Assembly (NCBI GenBank): GCA_032622095.1
Contig: CP136068.1
Location: 151,119,151-151,183,150, forward strand
Direction: 5' to 3'
DNA from: Siphonodentalium dalli
Taxonomy: Eukaryota > Mollusca > Scaphopoda > Gadilida > Siphonodentaliidae
DNA: 64,000 nt
Positions 35,254 to 45,793 of the stretch are shown here, piece by piece. A model generated the notes under the pieces. It saw nothing but the letters and a program-made list of their open reading frames with translations. It was not told the DNA's origin and did not search any database. How positions within the stretch are numbered: position 1 is the first letter of the stretch; every line of letters begins with the position of its first letter. Both the position numbers and the translations under genes were made by a program.

Positions 35254-35866
35254 CGACGATCAGTTGGCAACACACTGTCTCAAAACCATTGAGCACATGA
35301 TTACAGACAGTAATTTACTTACTTCCTTCGTTTCTACGCCCAAATCTTGGACGAGACGTTACTACCATGTTGTGATCTTGTGCCTATTATAAAGCGTTAT
35401 AAATGCAAAATACGCTCTTTTTCGATACCATATAAGGATTCAATCAGGCAGCAACGCTCTTTAATGTTTTTGCCCAATTTGAAAGTCACTCCCACACAGT
35501 TGCGCATGGTTTGCCTGTTTACTTTGATTTTTGTTTTCTTTTGGTGAAGGAAGGGTGGTGTAAACTACCGCATGCACGTACATGTATGCGAGTTTATGCA
35601 GCTGAGGTTCACAGATGGTGATTGATCGATCAGACCAACGTTATCGACAAAGAGCCTCGGGGAATGCACAGTCATTTAAACTGAAAACACAAACTCTTGA
35701 GGCTCATTCGTTTCTCGCGACTTTTTTTCTTCATACAGGTGAACCACACGTTACGAGTCATAAAGTGGACTTCCTTACTAAATTTGATACGTGCAAGTGA
35801 ATTACCCAATCCGAACAACTCAAATAAGACAGATGCGTCGAGAAAAACCGGTGTACAAAAAGTTGT

Positions 35867-35923
35867 TGGCAGCGGTGGGATTCGAACCCACGCCTCCGAA
35901 GAGACTGGTGCCTTAAACCAGCG

Positions 35924-35927
<4 letters not shown>
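35867..35927 (-). pseudogene. tRNA-Leu(AAG), 3' part, split by ORF1-only element
   Basis: Keeps the T arm, variable arm and anticodon arm. Plus-strand TAAACCAGCGCCTT at 35,914-35,927 recurs at 37,931-37,944 as a 14-bp target duplication. Confidence 0.95.
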
Positions 35928-35952
<25 letters not shown>

Positions 35953-35956
<4 letters not shown>

Positions 35957-36673
35957 ATAAAATCGACGCAGTTCTGGTTTTCGGGCTCACGGGACCACAA
36001 ACCAGAAACTGAACTATTTTCTGGTGTAAGACGCATTAATTGTGTGGTCTGCGAGTATGCGAATAACCGGTTCATCACTGTCGAAATGGGGATAACTTTA
36101 TTGAAAAGAAAATACAATACAAAATTATTACAAAAAACAAAACGAGATCTAGTAAGAGAGCAAGATATTGAGAAAAAGAACATCATATAAGAAGAGAAAA
36201 AGAAGTCAGAAAAAAATAGAAGCATGCAGCAAAGGGCAGAAAGATAAAGATAATCATCAGTATCAGAGCTAAAGTGTAGAAGGAAGCAGCAAGAAGGTAA
36301 GTACAATTAAAGGTTTGTAAACTCAATAATAAATTACCATAGTCTTTCTATGAAAAGCAAAATTCTATGTATTTACAAATTATCGTGCTCGTAACACGAA
36401 TTGGAAACAAAAATAAACTTGTATTAAATTGATCTGCACACGCCAATTAACTGATCAAAGATACGAACATTTTGCGAAATAAGTCTAATAATAATAAAAA
36501 AAATAAAAAAAATAAAAATAAAAAATAAAAAAAAATAAAAATATATGATTCAAAATGAAAACATTTTTTTTTTATCTAGGCAATATATGTTTATATCCCA
36601 AATCTAGCTCAAAATTCAATGGACATAGCAACGGTCGTTATACTCAATGTTCAGGATGTGGAACTTTAAAAAC
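35953..36673 (-). other. 3'UTR of family A element, copy 1
   Basis: Non-coding. The last ~50 bp (35,960-36,010) resemble the end of family B (TCGGGCTCACGG is shared). A T-rich tract on the element strand lies at 36,487-36,545. A 182-codon open frame here runs into the tRNA and is not credible. Confidence 0.75.
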
Positions 36674-37768
36674 TCATCCAACCTGCATGTCGTCTGGATC
36701 GATTATCTGAAGTCCCGGTTGCCGCTCATACCAATACATAAACGAACAAGTAAGTTTTGACAACCTCTCTCCCATAACTGCACGCTTCAGTGTGTGCACA
36801 TATTTCCTATATAAACCTCCCGGGTCATAATCAGCATACTTTTCATCCTGTTTCAACAAGATCGACATCGGCGTCGGGTCTACACCGTCAAATTTCTCAG
36901 CTCGATAACATTTGGGAATTGTTTCAACATGCATTCTGTCGACCTTGACATCAGATGGTGTCAGATAGTACTTTTCGTGCGCCGAGTCATCTTTCTTTAA
37001 AGAATTATTGGTTCTGGGTTTCTCAATTGTACTGTCTTGTTTGGATTTCACATCTCGAACACTTTCCTTCTCTATCGGCTTTGCAATTTCAATAGCATCG
37101 GTCTGAGTAGATGCTTCGTGTACGTCATGTGCGGATGAAATACCATCTGTTTGCGTATAAATATCCACTGGTTTCACACCAGTTTGCGTCGAAATATCCA
37201 CTGGTCTCACTGGAATTTTGTTTTGAGTACATGAACTTATTTTGTGGTTTGGAGACAGACATCTCACACAAACATGCGGGCGGCCAAGCATGGTGATTAT
37301 AGCATGACCATTTTCGAAGTTAATCACATAAGGCACCTCATTGAAATCAGCGACAACAATGATTAGTTCGCGAACACCATCTCGGATAAACACACCGTCA
37401 CACTCTATACCCATATAGCGATGATTGACAAGTCTCCCGAAAGAAGAACAAAGCGACGCTACTTCCTCAGGAGACACACGATATGGTAAACCATGCACAC
37501 GCACTGATGCGATCACTGAATTGGGCTCAAATAAACACAGCGTTGATCCGTCTGCACTAAATGGCGATAAACCAACTGCATTAATCACCGCGTCACGGTC
37601 TCTAAACACAACTGTCCAGTCGTTCTGTTGGCCTCTGCACACCGCTTCGACATCGCTCAGATTAACACAATGGCCGACCAGCTTTAACACGGTACGATGA
37701 TCACGTCCACCAGGACCGCTGACAATCAGCCTCGCACTTCTCTCAATAATTTCATCCACGCAGCCCAT
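36674..37768 (-). CDS. ORF1-like RNA-binding protein, family A, copy 1
   Basis: 364 codons. Residues ~48-85 and ~86-162 look like RRM-type modules (VRVHGLPYRVSPEEV as RNP2-like strand and helix). A zinc knuckle follows: C167-x2-C170-x4-H175-x4-C180. The linker holds three TQT tripeptides (194-196, 205-207, 221-223) in contexts like DISTQT, DIYTQT and EASTQT, the core of dynein light chain LC8 ligands. The C-terminal third is conserved with family B: KV-R-HVETIPKCYRAE, MSILL..KY, LYRKYV, and a final WYERQPGLQIIDPDD. This C-terminal domain is absent from the LINE ORF1 at 27,530-28,663, and I do not recognise it. The protein probably binds element RNA. The start is the first Met (MGCVDEII), aligned with MEYTCEII in family B. 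Confidence 0.9.
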   Translation of the reverse strand: MGCVDEIIERSARLIVSGPGGRDHRTVLKLVGHCVNLSDVEAVCRGQQNDWTVVFRDRDAVINAVGLSPFSADGSTLCLFEPNSVIASVRVHGLPYRVSPEEVASLCSSFGRLVNHRYMGIECDGVFIRDGVRELIIVVADFNEVPYVINFENGHAIITMLGRPHVCVRCLSPNHKISSCTQNKIPVRPVDISTQTGVKPVDIYTQTDGISSAHDVHEASTQTDAIEIAKPIEKESVRDVKSKQDSTIEKPRTNNSLKKDDSAHEKYYLTPSDVKVDRMHVETIPKCYRAEKFDGVDPTPMSILLKQDEKYADYDPGGLYRKYVHTLKRAVMGERLSKLTCSFMYWYERQPGLQIIDPDDMQVG

Positions 37769-37930
37769 TTCGGATCAAATAATATTTCACGTACCTTGAA
37801 TATTAACTATCCAACAATCATACGTCGAATTTAGGGCCAGATGACCCTCACAAATACAATAAATCACCGGATTTTCATAGACACAAATCAAACACGACCT
37901 CCGTCATCAACAGCTATACCGGAAGTCCTC
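37769..37930 (-). promoter_or_regulatory. 5'UTR of family A element, copy 1, with ETS-like site
   Basis: The 5' end reads GAGGACTTCCGGTATAGC. The ETS-type core lies at 37,918-37,926 (plus strand ACCGGAAGT). The same start is found in the LINE and in family B. Promoter function is inferred. Confidence 0.5.
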
Positions 37931-37965
37931 TAAACCAGCGCCTTAGACCGCTCGGCCACGCTACC
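37931..37965 (-). pseudogene. tRNA-Leu(AAG), 5' part, mate of 35,867
   Basis: 5' acceptor strand, D arm and 5' anticodon strand, directly upstream of the retroelement on the same strand. Its first 14 bp are the duplicated target. Confidence 0.95.
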
Positions 37966-38066
37966 CGATGAATTACTCGATTCACTTTGCATGAATTACT
38001 CTAATTACTTTGCATCGGATAGCGTGTTGCATCGAAAAAAAAACGAAGCAAAAACGATTTTCGTTT

Positions 38067-38148
38067 TGGCAGCGGTGGGATTCGAACCCACGCCTCCGAA
38101 GAGACTGGTGCCTAAAACCAGCGCCTTAGACCACTCGGCCACGCTACC
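38067..38148 (-). tRNA. tRNA-Leu(UAG)
   Basis: 82-nt consensus gene with the AACGAAAATC trailer of the middle array. Confidence 0.92.
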
Positions 38149-38424
38149 AGACGATCAGTTGGCAACACACTGTCTCAAAACCATTGAGCACATGATTTCA
38201 GACAGTAATTTACTTACTTCCTTCGTTTCTACGCCCAAATCTTGGACGAGACGTTACTACAATGTTCTGATCTTGTGCCTATTATAAAAATACCAATGCA
38301 AGGGTTATAAATGCAAAATACGCTCTTTTTCGATACCATATAAGAATTCAATCAGGCAGCAACGCTCTTTAATGTTTCCCTCAATTTAAAAGTCACTGCC
38401 TCACAGTTGAGCGTGGTTTACTTT

Positions 38425-38489
38425 GAACCCACGCCTCCGAAGAGACTCGTGCCTTAAACCAGCGCCTTAGACCGCTCGGTCACGCTACC
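38425..38489 (-). pseudogene. Truncated tRNA-Leu(AAG) pseudogene
   Basis: Same 65-nt truncation, with an extra change (GACTCGTGCC on plus) in the anticodon arm. Confidence 0.88.
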
Positions 38490-38949
38490 CGATGAATTAA
38501 TTTGGCAGCGCATGGTCGTTAAGTCCTGACTGACGGTTTCAGACCAATGTTTTTGCCCAATTTGAAAGTCACTCCCACACAGTTGCGCATGGTTTGCCTG
38601 TTTACTTTGATTTTTGTTTTCTTTTGGTGAAGGAAGGGTAGTGTAAACTACCGCATGCACGTACATGTATGCGAGTTTATGCAGCTGAGGTTCACAGATG
38701 GTGATTGATCGATCAGACCAACGTTATCGACAAAGAGCCTCGGGGAATGCACAGTCATTTAAACTGAAAACACAAACTCCTGAGGCTCATTCGTTTCTCG
38801 CGACTTTTTTTCTTCATACAGGTGAACCACACGTTACGAGTCATAAAGTGGACTTCCTTACCAAATTTGATACGTGCAAGTGAATTACCCAATCCGAACA
38901 ACTCAAATAAGACAGATGCGTCGAGAAAAACCGGGGTACAAAAAGTTGT

Positions 38950-39031
38950 TGGCAGCGGTGGGATTCGAACCCACGCCTCCGAAGAGACTGGTGCCTTAGA
39001 CCAGCGCCTTAGACCGCTCGGCCACGCTACC
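38950..39031 (-). tRNA. tRNA-Leu(AAG), C32 type
   Basis: 82-nt consensus gene. Confidence 0.92.
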
Positions 39032-39482
39032 CGATGAATTAATTTGGCAGCGCATGGTCGTGAAGTCCCGACTGACGGTTTCAGTCCAAACATATAAAAC
39101 TTGTCGATGCGTCCGCGACGCAAATGTATTTTTGTGGACATTAATATATTTTGTGTTCGTTCTGGAGTGAGCGAATGGCGCCAGAAAGGAGAGAGACATG
39201 CTGTCCCTTCTTGATGGTCTACAATTGTGAGCAGAAAGTGCACAATTGTTTCATTTTCCCAAGGAGCAAAAATAGACAAACGGCGAGATTTACATCACCC
39301 ACTCGGTGGCAGATAGACGCGCGCAACGGAGTCTGTATTTGCGAGCATCTCGACCAAGATCCTGAGTGAGCAAAATTGGCGAGAAAATAAAGATTCCTGT
39401 TGACCGTTCGTTTGAGGGGATGTCACCTTGTTGCCGCGCGGCAGTTGCTTCGAAAAAAACGAAGCAAAAAAGTTTTACTTTT

Positions 39483-39564
39483 TGGCAGCGGTGGGATTCG
39501 ATCCCACGCCTCCGAAGAGACTGGTGCCTAAAACCAGCGCCTTAGACCACTCGGCCACGCTACC
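39483..39564 (-). tRNA. tRNA-Leu(UAG), box B variant
   Basis: 82 nt. T54 is A, an invariant base of the T loop and box B, so transcription may be weak. Copied at 43,793. Confidence 0.75.
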
Positions 39565-40176
39565 AGACGATAAGTTTGCAACACACTGTCCCAAAACCAT
39601 TGAGACATGATTCCAGACAGTAATTTACTTACTTCCTTCGTTTCTACGCCCAAATCTTGGACGAGACGTTACTACCATGTTGTGATCTTGTGCCTATTAT
39701 AAAGCGTTATAAATGCAAAATACGCTCTTTTTCGATAACATATAAGGATTCAATCAGGCAGCAACGCTCTTTAATGTTTTTGCCCAATTTCAAAGTCACT
39801 CCCACACAGTTGCGCATGGTTTGCCCGTTTACTTTGATTTTTGTTTTCTTTTGGTGAAGGAAGGGTGGTGTAAACTACCGCATGCACGTACATGTATGCG
39901 AGTTTATGCAGCTGAGGTTCACAGATGGTGATTGATCGATCAGACCAACGTTATCGACAAAGAGCCTCGGGGAATGCACAGTCATTTAAACTGAAAACAC
40001 AAACTCTTGAGGCTCATTCGTTTCTCGCGCCTTTTTTTCTTCATACAGGTGAACCACACGTTACGAGTCATAAAGTGGACTTCCTTACTAAATTTGATAC
40101 GTGCAAGTGAATTACCCAATCCGAACAACTCAAATAAGACAGATGCGTCGAGAAAAACCGGTGTACAAAAAGTTGT

Positions 40177-40233
40177 TGGCAGCGGTGGGATTCGAACCCA
40201 CGCCTCCGAAGAGACTGGTGCCTTAAACCAGCG

Positions 40234-40237
<4 letters not shown>
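40177..40237 (-). pseudogene. tRNA-Leu(AAG), 3' part, split (copy 2)
   Basis: Duplicate of 35,867-35,927. Target duplication 40,224-40,237 pairs with 42,241-42,254. Confidence 0.95.
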
Positions 40238-40266
<29 letters not shown>

Positions 40267-42240
40267 ATAAAATCGACGCAGTTCTGGTTTTCGGGCTCAC
40301 GGGACCACAAACCAGAAACTGAACTATTTTCTGGTGTAAGACGCATTAATTGTGTGGTCTGCGAGTATGCGAATAACCGGTTCATCACTGTCGAAATGGG
40401 GATAACTTTATTGAAAAGAAAATACAATACAAAATTATTACAAAAAACAAAACGAGATCTAGTAAGAGAGCAAGATATTGAGAAAAAGAACATCATATAA
40501 GAAGAGAAAAAGAAGTCAGAAAAAAATAGAAGCATGCAGCAAAGGGCAGAAAGATAAAGATAATCATCAGTATCAGAGCTAAAGTGTAGAAGGAAGCAGC
40601 AAGAAGGTAAGTACAATTAAAGGTTTGTAAACTCAATAATAAATTACCATAGTCTTTCTATGAAAAGCAAAATTCTATGTATTTACAAATTATCGTGCTC
40701 GTAACACGAATTGGAAACAAAAATAAACTTGTATTAAATTGATCTGCACACGCCAATTAACTGATCAAAGATACGAACATTTTGCGAAATAAGTCTAATA
40801 ATAATAAAAAAAATAAAAAAAATAAAAATAAAAAATAAAAAAAAATAAAAATATATGATTCAAAATGAAAACATTTTTTTTTTATCTAGGCAATATATGT
40901 TTATATCCCAAATCTAGCTCAAAATTCAATGGACATAGCAACGGTCGTTATACTCAATGTTCAGGATGTGGAACTTTAAAAACTCATCCAACCTGCATGT
41001 CGTCTGGATCGATTATCTGAAGTCCCGGTTGCCGCTCATACCAATACATAAACGAACAAGTAAGTTTTGACAACCTCTCTCCCATAACTGCACGCTTCAG
41101 TGTGTGCACATATTTCCTATATAAACCTCCCGGGTCATAATCAGCATACTTTTCATCCTGTTTCAACAAGATCGACATCGGCGTCGGGTCTACACCGTCA
41201 AATTTCTCAGCTCGATAACATTTGGGAATTGTTTCAACATGCATTCTGTCGACCTTGACATCAGATGGTGTCAGATAGTACTTTTCGTGCGCCGAGTCAT
41301 CTTTCTTTAAAGAATTATTGGTTCTGGGTTTCTCAATTGTACTGTCTTGTTTGGATTTCACATCTCGAACACTTTCCTTCTCTATCGGCTTTGCAATTTC
41401 AATAGCATCGGTCTGAGTAGATGCTTCGTGTACGTCATGTGCGGATGAAATACCATCTGTTTGCGTATAAATATCCACTGGTTTCACACCAGTTTGCGTC
41501 GAAATATCCACTGGTCTCACTGGAATTTTGTTTTGAGTACATGAACTTATTTTGTGGTTTGGAGACAGACATCTCACACAAACATGCGGGCGGCCAAGCA
41601 TGGTGATTATAGCATGACCATTTTCGAAGTTAATCACATAAGGCACCTCATTGAAATCAGCGACAACAATGATTAGTTCGCGAACACCATCTCGGATAAA
41701 CACACCGTCACACTCTATACCCATATAGCGATGATTGACAAGTCTCCCGAAAGAAGAACAAAGCGACGCTACTTCCTCAGGAGACACACGATATGGTAAA
41801 CCATGCACACGCACTGATGCGATCACTGAATTGGGCTCAAATAAACACAGCGTTGATCCGTCTGCACTAAATGGCGATAAACCAACTGCATTAATCACCG
41901 CGTCACGGTCTCTAAACACAACTGTCCAGTCGTTCTGTTGGCCTCTGCACACCGCTTCGACATCGCTCAGATTAACACAATGGCCGACCAGCTTTAACAC
42001 GGTACGATGATCACGTCCACCAGGACCGCTGACAATCAGCCTCGCACTTCTCTCAATAATTTCATCCACGCAGCCCATTTCGGATCAAATAATATTTCAC
42101 GTACCTTGAATATTAACTATCCAACAATCATACGTCGAATTTAGGGCCAGATGACCCTCACAAATACAATAAATCACCGGATTTTCATAGACACAAATCA
42201 AACACGACCTCCGTCATCAACAGCTATACCGGAAGTCCTC
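40238..42240 (-). mobile_element. ORF1-only non-LTR element (family A, copy 2)
   Basis: Matches 35,928-37,930 at a 4,310-bp offset, including poly(T) length and target duplication. It arose by block duplication rather than a second insertion. Confidence 0.9.
40984..42078 (-). CDS. ORF1-like RNA-binding protein, family A, copy 2
   Basis: The 364-residue translation is identical to the copy at 36,674-37,768, with the same RRM-like region, CCHC knuckle (167-180), three TQT motifs and C-terminal WYERQPGL block. Its integrity says only that the duplication is recent. Confidence 0.9.
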   Translation of the reverse strand: MGCVDEIIERSARLIVSGPGGRDHRTVLKLVGHCVNLSDVEAVCRGQQNDWTVVFRDRDAVINAVGLSPFSADGSTLCLFEPNSVIASVRVHGLPYRVSPEEVASLCSSFGRLVNHRYMGIECDGVFIRDGVRELIIVVADFNEVPYVINFENGHAIITMLGRPHVCVRCLSPNHKISSCTQNKIPVRPVDISTQTGVKPVDIYTQTDGISSAHDVHEASTQTDAIEIAKPIEKESVRDVKSKQDSTIEKPRTNNSLKKDDSAHEKYYLTPSDVKVDRMHVETIPKCYRAEKFDGVDPTPMSILLKQDEKYADYDPGGLYRKYVHTLKRAVMGERLSKLTCSFMYWYERQPGLQIIDPDDMQVG

Positions 42241-42275
42241 TAAACCAGCGCCTTAGACCGCTCGGCCACGCTACC
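42241..42275 (-). pseudogene. tRNA-Leu(AAG), 5' part, mate of 40,177
   Basis: Duplicate of 37,931-37,965. Box A is present. Confidence 0.95.
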
Positions 42276-42376
42276 CGATGAATTACTCGATTCACTTTGC
42301 ATGAATTACTCTAATTACTTTGCATCGGATAGCGTGTTGCATCGAAAAAAAAACGAAGCAAAAACGATTTTCGTTT

Positions 42377-42458
42377 TGGCAGCGGTGGGATTCGAACCCA
42401 CGCCTCCGAAGAGACTGGTGCCTAAAACCAGCGCCTTAGACCACTCGGCCACGCTACC
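42377..42458 (-). tRNA. tRNA-Leu(UAG)
   Basis: Duplicate of 38,067-38,148. Confidence 0.92.
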
Positions 42459-42734
42459 AGACGATCAGTTGGCAACACACTGTCTCAAAACCATTGAGCA
42501 CATGATTTCAGACAGTAATTTACTTACTTCCTTCGTTTCTACGCCCAAATCTTGGACGAGACGTTACTACAATGTTCTGATCTTGTGCCTATTATAAAAA
42601 TACCAATGCAAGGGTTATAAATGCAAAATACGCTCTTTTTCGATACCATATAAGAATTCAATCAGGCAGCAACGCTCTTTAATGTTTCCCTCAATTTAAA
42701 AGTCACTGCCTCACAGTTGAGCGTGGTTTACTTT

Positions 42735-42799
42735 GAACCCACGCCTCCGAAGAGACTCGTGCCTTAAACCAGCGCCTTAGACCGCTCGGTCACGCTACC
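42735..42799 (-). pseudogene. Truncated tRNA-Leu(AAG) pseudogene
   Basis: Duplicate of 38,425-38,489. Confidence 0.88.
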
Positions 42800-43259
42800 C
42801 GATGAATTAATTTGGCAGCGCATGGTCGTTAAGTCCTGACTGACGGTTTCAGACCAATGTTTTTGCCCAATTTGAAAGTCACTCCCACACAGTTGCGCAT
42901 GGTTTGCCTGTTTACTTTGATTTTTGTTTTCTTTTGGTGAAGGAAGGGTAGTGTAAACTACCGCATGCACGTACATGTATGCGAGTTTATGCAGCTGAGG
43001 TTCACAGATGGTGATTGATCGATCAGACCAACGTTATCGACAAAGAGCCTCGGGGAATGCACAGTCATTTAAACTGAAAACACAAACTCCTGAGGCTCAT
43101 TCGTTTCTCGCGACTTTTTTTCTTCATACAGGTGAACCACACGTTACGAGTCATAAAGTGGACTTCCTTACCAAATTTGATACGTGCAAGTGAATTACCC
43201 AATCCGAACAACTCAAATAAGACAGATGCGTCGAGAAAAACCGGGGTACAAAAAGTTGT

Positions 43260-43341
43260 TGGCAGCGGTGGGATTCGAACCCACGCCTCCGAAGAGACTG
43301 GTGCCTTAGACCAGCGCCTTAGACCGCTCGGCCACGCTACC
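43260..43341 (-). tRNA. tRNA-Leu(AAG), C32 type
   Basis: Duplicate of 38,950-39,031. Confidence 0.92.
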
Positions 43342-43792
43342 CGATGAATTAATTTGGCAGCGCATGGTCGTGAAGTCCCGACTGACGGTTTCAGTCCAAA
43401 CATATAAAACTTGTCGATGCGTCCGCGACGCAAATGTATTTTTGTGGACATTAATATATTTTGTGTTCGTTCTGGAGTGAGCGAATGGCGCCAGAAAGGA
43501 GAGAGACATGCTGTCCCTTCTTGATGGTCTACAATTGTGAGCAGAAAGTGCACAATTGTTTCATTTTCCCAAGGAGCAAAAATAGACAAACGGCGAGATT
43601 TACATCACCCACTCGGTGGCAGATAGACGCGCGCAACGGAGTCTGCATTTGCGAGCATCTCGACCAAGATCCTGAGTGAGCAAAATTGGCGAGAAAATAA
43701 AGATTCCTGTTGACCGTTCGTTTGAGGGGATGTCACCTTGTTGCCGCGCGGCAGTTGCTTCGAAAAAAACGAAGCAAAAAAGTTTTACTTTT

Positions 43793-43874
43793 TGGCAGCG
43801 GTGGGATTCGATCCCACGCCTCCGAAGAGACTGGTGCCTAAAACCAGCGCCTTAGACCACTCGGCCACGCTACC
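43793..43874 (-). tRNA. tRNA-Leu(UAG), box B variant
   Basis: Duplicate of 39,483-39,564, with the same T54A. Confidence 0.75.
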
Positions 43875-44486
43875 AGACGATAAGTTTGCAACACACTGTC
43901 CCAAAACCATTGAGACATGATTCCAGACAGTAATTTACTTACTTCCTTCGTTTCTACGCCCAAATCTTGGACGAGACGTTACTACCATGTTGTGATCTTG
44001 TGCCTATTATAAAGCGTTATAAATGCAAAATACGCTCTTTTTCGATAACATATAAGGATTCAATCAGGCAGCAACGCTCTTTAATGTTTTTGCCCAATTT
44101 CAAAGTCACTCCCACACAGTTGCGCATGGTTTGCCCGTTTACTTTGATTTTTGTTTTCTTTTGGTGAAGGAAGGGTGGTGTAAACTACCGCATGCACGTA
44201 CATGTATGCGAGTTTATGCAGCTGAGGTTCACAGATGGTGATTGATCGATCAGACCAACGTTATCGACAAAGAGCCTCGGGGAATGCACAGTCATTTAAA
44301 CTGAAAACACAAACTCTTGAGGCTCATTCGTTTCTCGCGCCTTTTTTTCTTCATACAGGTGAACCACACGTTACGAGTCATAAAGTGGACTTCCTTACTA
44401 AATTTGATACGTGCAAGTGAATTACCCAATCCGAACAACTCAAATAAGACAGATGCGTCGAGAAAAACCGGGGTACAAAAAGTTGT

Positions 44487-44568
44487 TGGCAGCGGTGGGA
44501 TTCGAACCCACGCCTCCGAAGAGACTGGTGCCTTAGACCAGCGCCTTAGACCGCTCGGCCACGCTACC
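44487..44568 (-). tRNA. tRNA-Leu(AAG), C32 type
   Basis: 82-nt intact gene at the position that is interrupted by the retroelement one and two block periods to the left. Confidence 0.93.
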
Positions 44569-45018
44569 CGATGAATTAATTTGGCAGCGCATGGTCGTTA
44601 AGTCCCGACTGACGGTTTCAGTCCAAACATATAAAACTTGTCGATGCGTCCGCGACGCAAATGTATTTTTGTGGACATTAATATATTTTGTGTTCGTTCT
44701 GGAGTGAGCGAATGGCGCCAGAAAGGAGAGAGACATGCTGTCCCTTCTTGATGGTCTACAATTGTGAGCAGAAAGTGCACAATTGTTTCATTTTCCCAAG
44801 GAGCAAAAATAGACAAACGGCGAGATTTACATCACCCACTCGGTGGCAGATAGACGCGCGCAACGGAGTCTGCATTTGCGAGCATCTCGACCAAGATCCT
44901 GAGTGAGCAAAATTGGCGAGAAAATAAAGATTCCTGTTGACCGTTCGTTTGAGGGGATGTCACCTTGTTGCCGCGCGGCAGTTGCTTCGAAAAAAACGAA
45001 GCAAAAAGGTTTACTTTT

Positions 45019-45100
45019 TGGCAGCGGTGGGATTCGAACCCACGCCTCCGAAGAGACTGGTGCCTAAAACCAGCGCCTTAGACCACTCGGCCACGCTACC
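45019..45100 (-). tRNA. tRNA-Leu(UAG)
   Basis: 82-nt consensus gene. The trailer T-run is five T here. Confidence 0.93.
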
Positions 45101-45711
45101 AGACGATAAGTTTGCAACACACTGTCCCAAAACCATTGAGACATGATTCCAGACAGTAATTTACTTACTTCCTTCGTTTCTACGCCCAAATCTTGGACGA
45201 GACGTTACTACCATGTTGTGATCTTGTGCCTATTATAAAGCGTTATAAATGCAAAATACGCTCTTTTTCGATAACATATAAGGATTCAATCAGGCAGCAA
45301 CGCTCTTTAATGTTTTTGCCCAATTTCAAAGTCACTCCCACACAGCTGCGCATGGTTTGCCTGTTTACTTTGATTTTTGTTTTCTTTGGGCGAAGGAATG
45401 GGGTGTAAACTACCGCATGCAAGTACATGTATGCGAGTTTATGCAGCTGAGGTTCACAGATGGTGATTGATCGATCAGACCAACGTTATCGACAAAGAGC
45501 CTCGGGGAATGCACAGTCATTTAAACTGAAAACACAAACTCTTGAGACTCATTCGTTTCTCGCGCCTTTTTTTCTTCATACAGGTGAACCACACGTTACG
45601 AGTCATAAAGTGGACTTCCTTACTAAATTTGATACGTGCAAGTGAATTACCCAATCCGAACAACTCAAATAAGACAGATGCGTCGAGAAAAACCGGGGTA
45701 CAAAAAGTTGT

Positions 45712-45793
45712 TGGCAGCGGTGGGATTCGAACCCACGCCTCCGAAGAGACTGGTGCCTTAGACCAGCGCCTTAGACCGCTCGGCCACGCTACC
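45712..45793 (-). tRNA. tRNA-Leu(AAG), C32 type
   Basis: 82-nt consensus gene. Confidence 0.93.

Larger units (their letters stand above)
28866..35927 (-). repeat. Middle tRNA-Leu array, 2.29-kb higher-order repeat
   Basis: Units recur with a period of ~2,280-2,293 bp (for example markers at 28,915, 31,195 and 33,488). Each holds, left to right, a UAG gene with a special trailer (AAACGAAAATC), a truncated AAG pseudogene, an AAG gene, a normal UAG gene and another AAG gene. A new linker (TACTCGATTCACTTTGCATG) follows some AAG genes. At 34,862 a deletion fuses two AAG spacers, removing one UAG gene. The sequence is more degenerate than in the flanking arrays. Confidence 0.9.
35928..37930 (-). 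mobile_element. ORF1-only non-LTR element (family A, copy 1) in tRNA-Leu
   Basis: About 2.0 kb, with a 14-bp target duplication and a poly(A) tail (T-run 35,926-35,952 on plus). Minus-strand order is ~160-bp 5'UTR starting GAGGACTTCCGGT, one 364-codon ORF, then ~720 bp of 3'UTR and tail. There is no endonuclease or RT. The clean 5' end, intact ORF and tail suggest a complete element of the half-L1 kind that uses another LINE's enzymes. A LINE with ORF2 deleted is the alternative, but family B has the same layout. Confidence 0.9.
35721..40161. repeat. 4,310-bp tandem segmental duplication, copy 1
   Basis: 35,721-40,161 matches 40,031-44,471 at a 4,310-bp offset. The only mismatch I noticed is T at 39,336 against C at 43,646. 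Matching stops at 35,720/40,030 and 40,162/44,472. The unit carries one ORF1-only retroelement and several tRNA genes. The poly(T) tract is 27 T in both copies, so this is a copied block, not two retro-insertions. Confidence 0.92.
40031..44471. repeat. 4,310-bp tandem segmental duplication, copy 2
   Basis: Near-identical to 35,721-40,161. To the right, at 44,487, the corresponding AAG gene is intact with no retroelement. Confidence 0.92.

Noticed and set aside
40238-42240. Independent second insertion of family A
   Set aside because: Same poly(T) length, same flanks and a constant 4,310-bp offset for more than 4 kb show block duplication instead.
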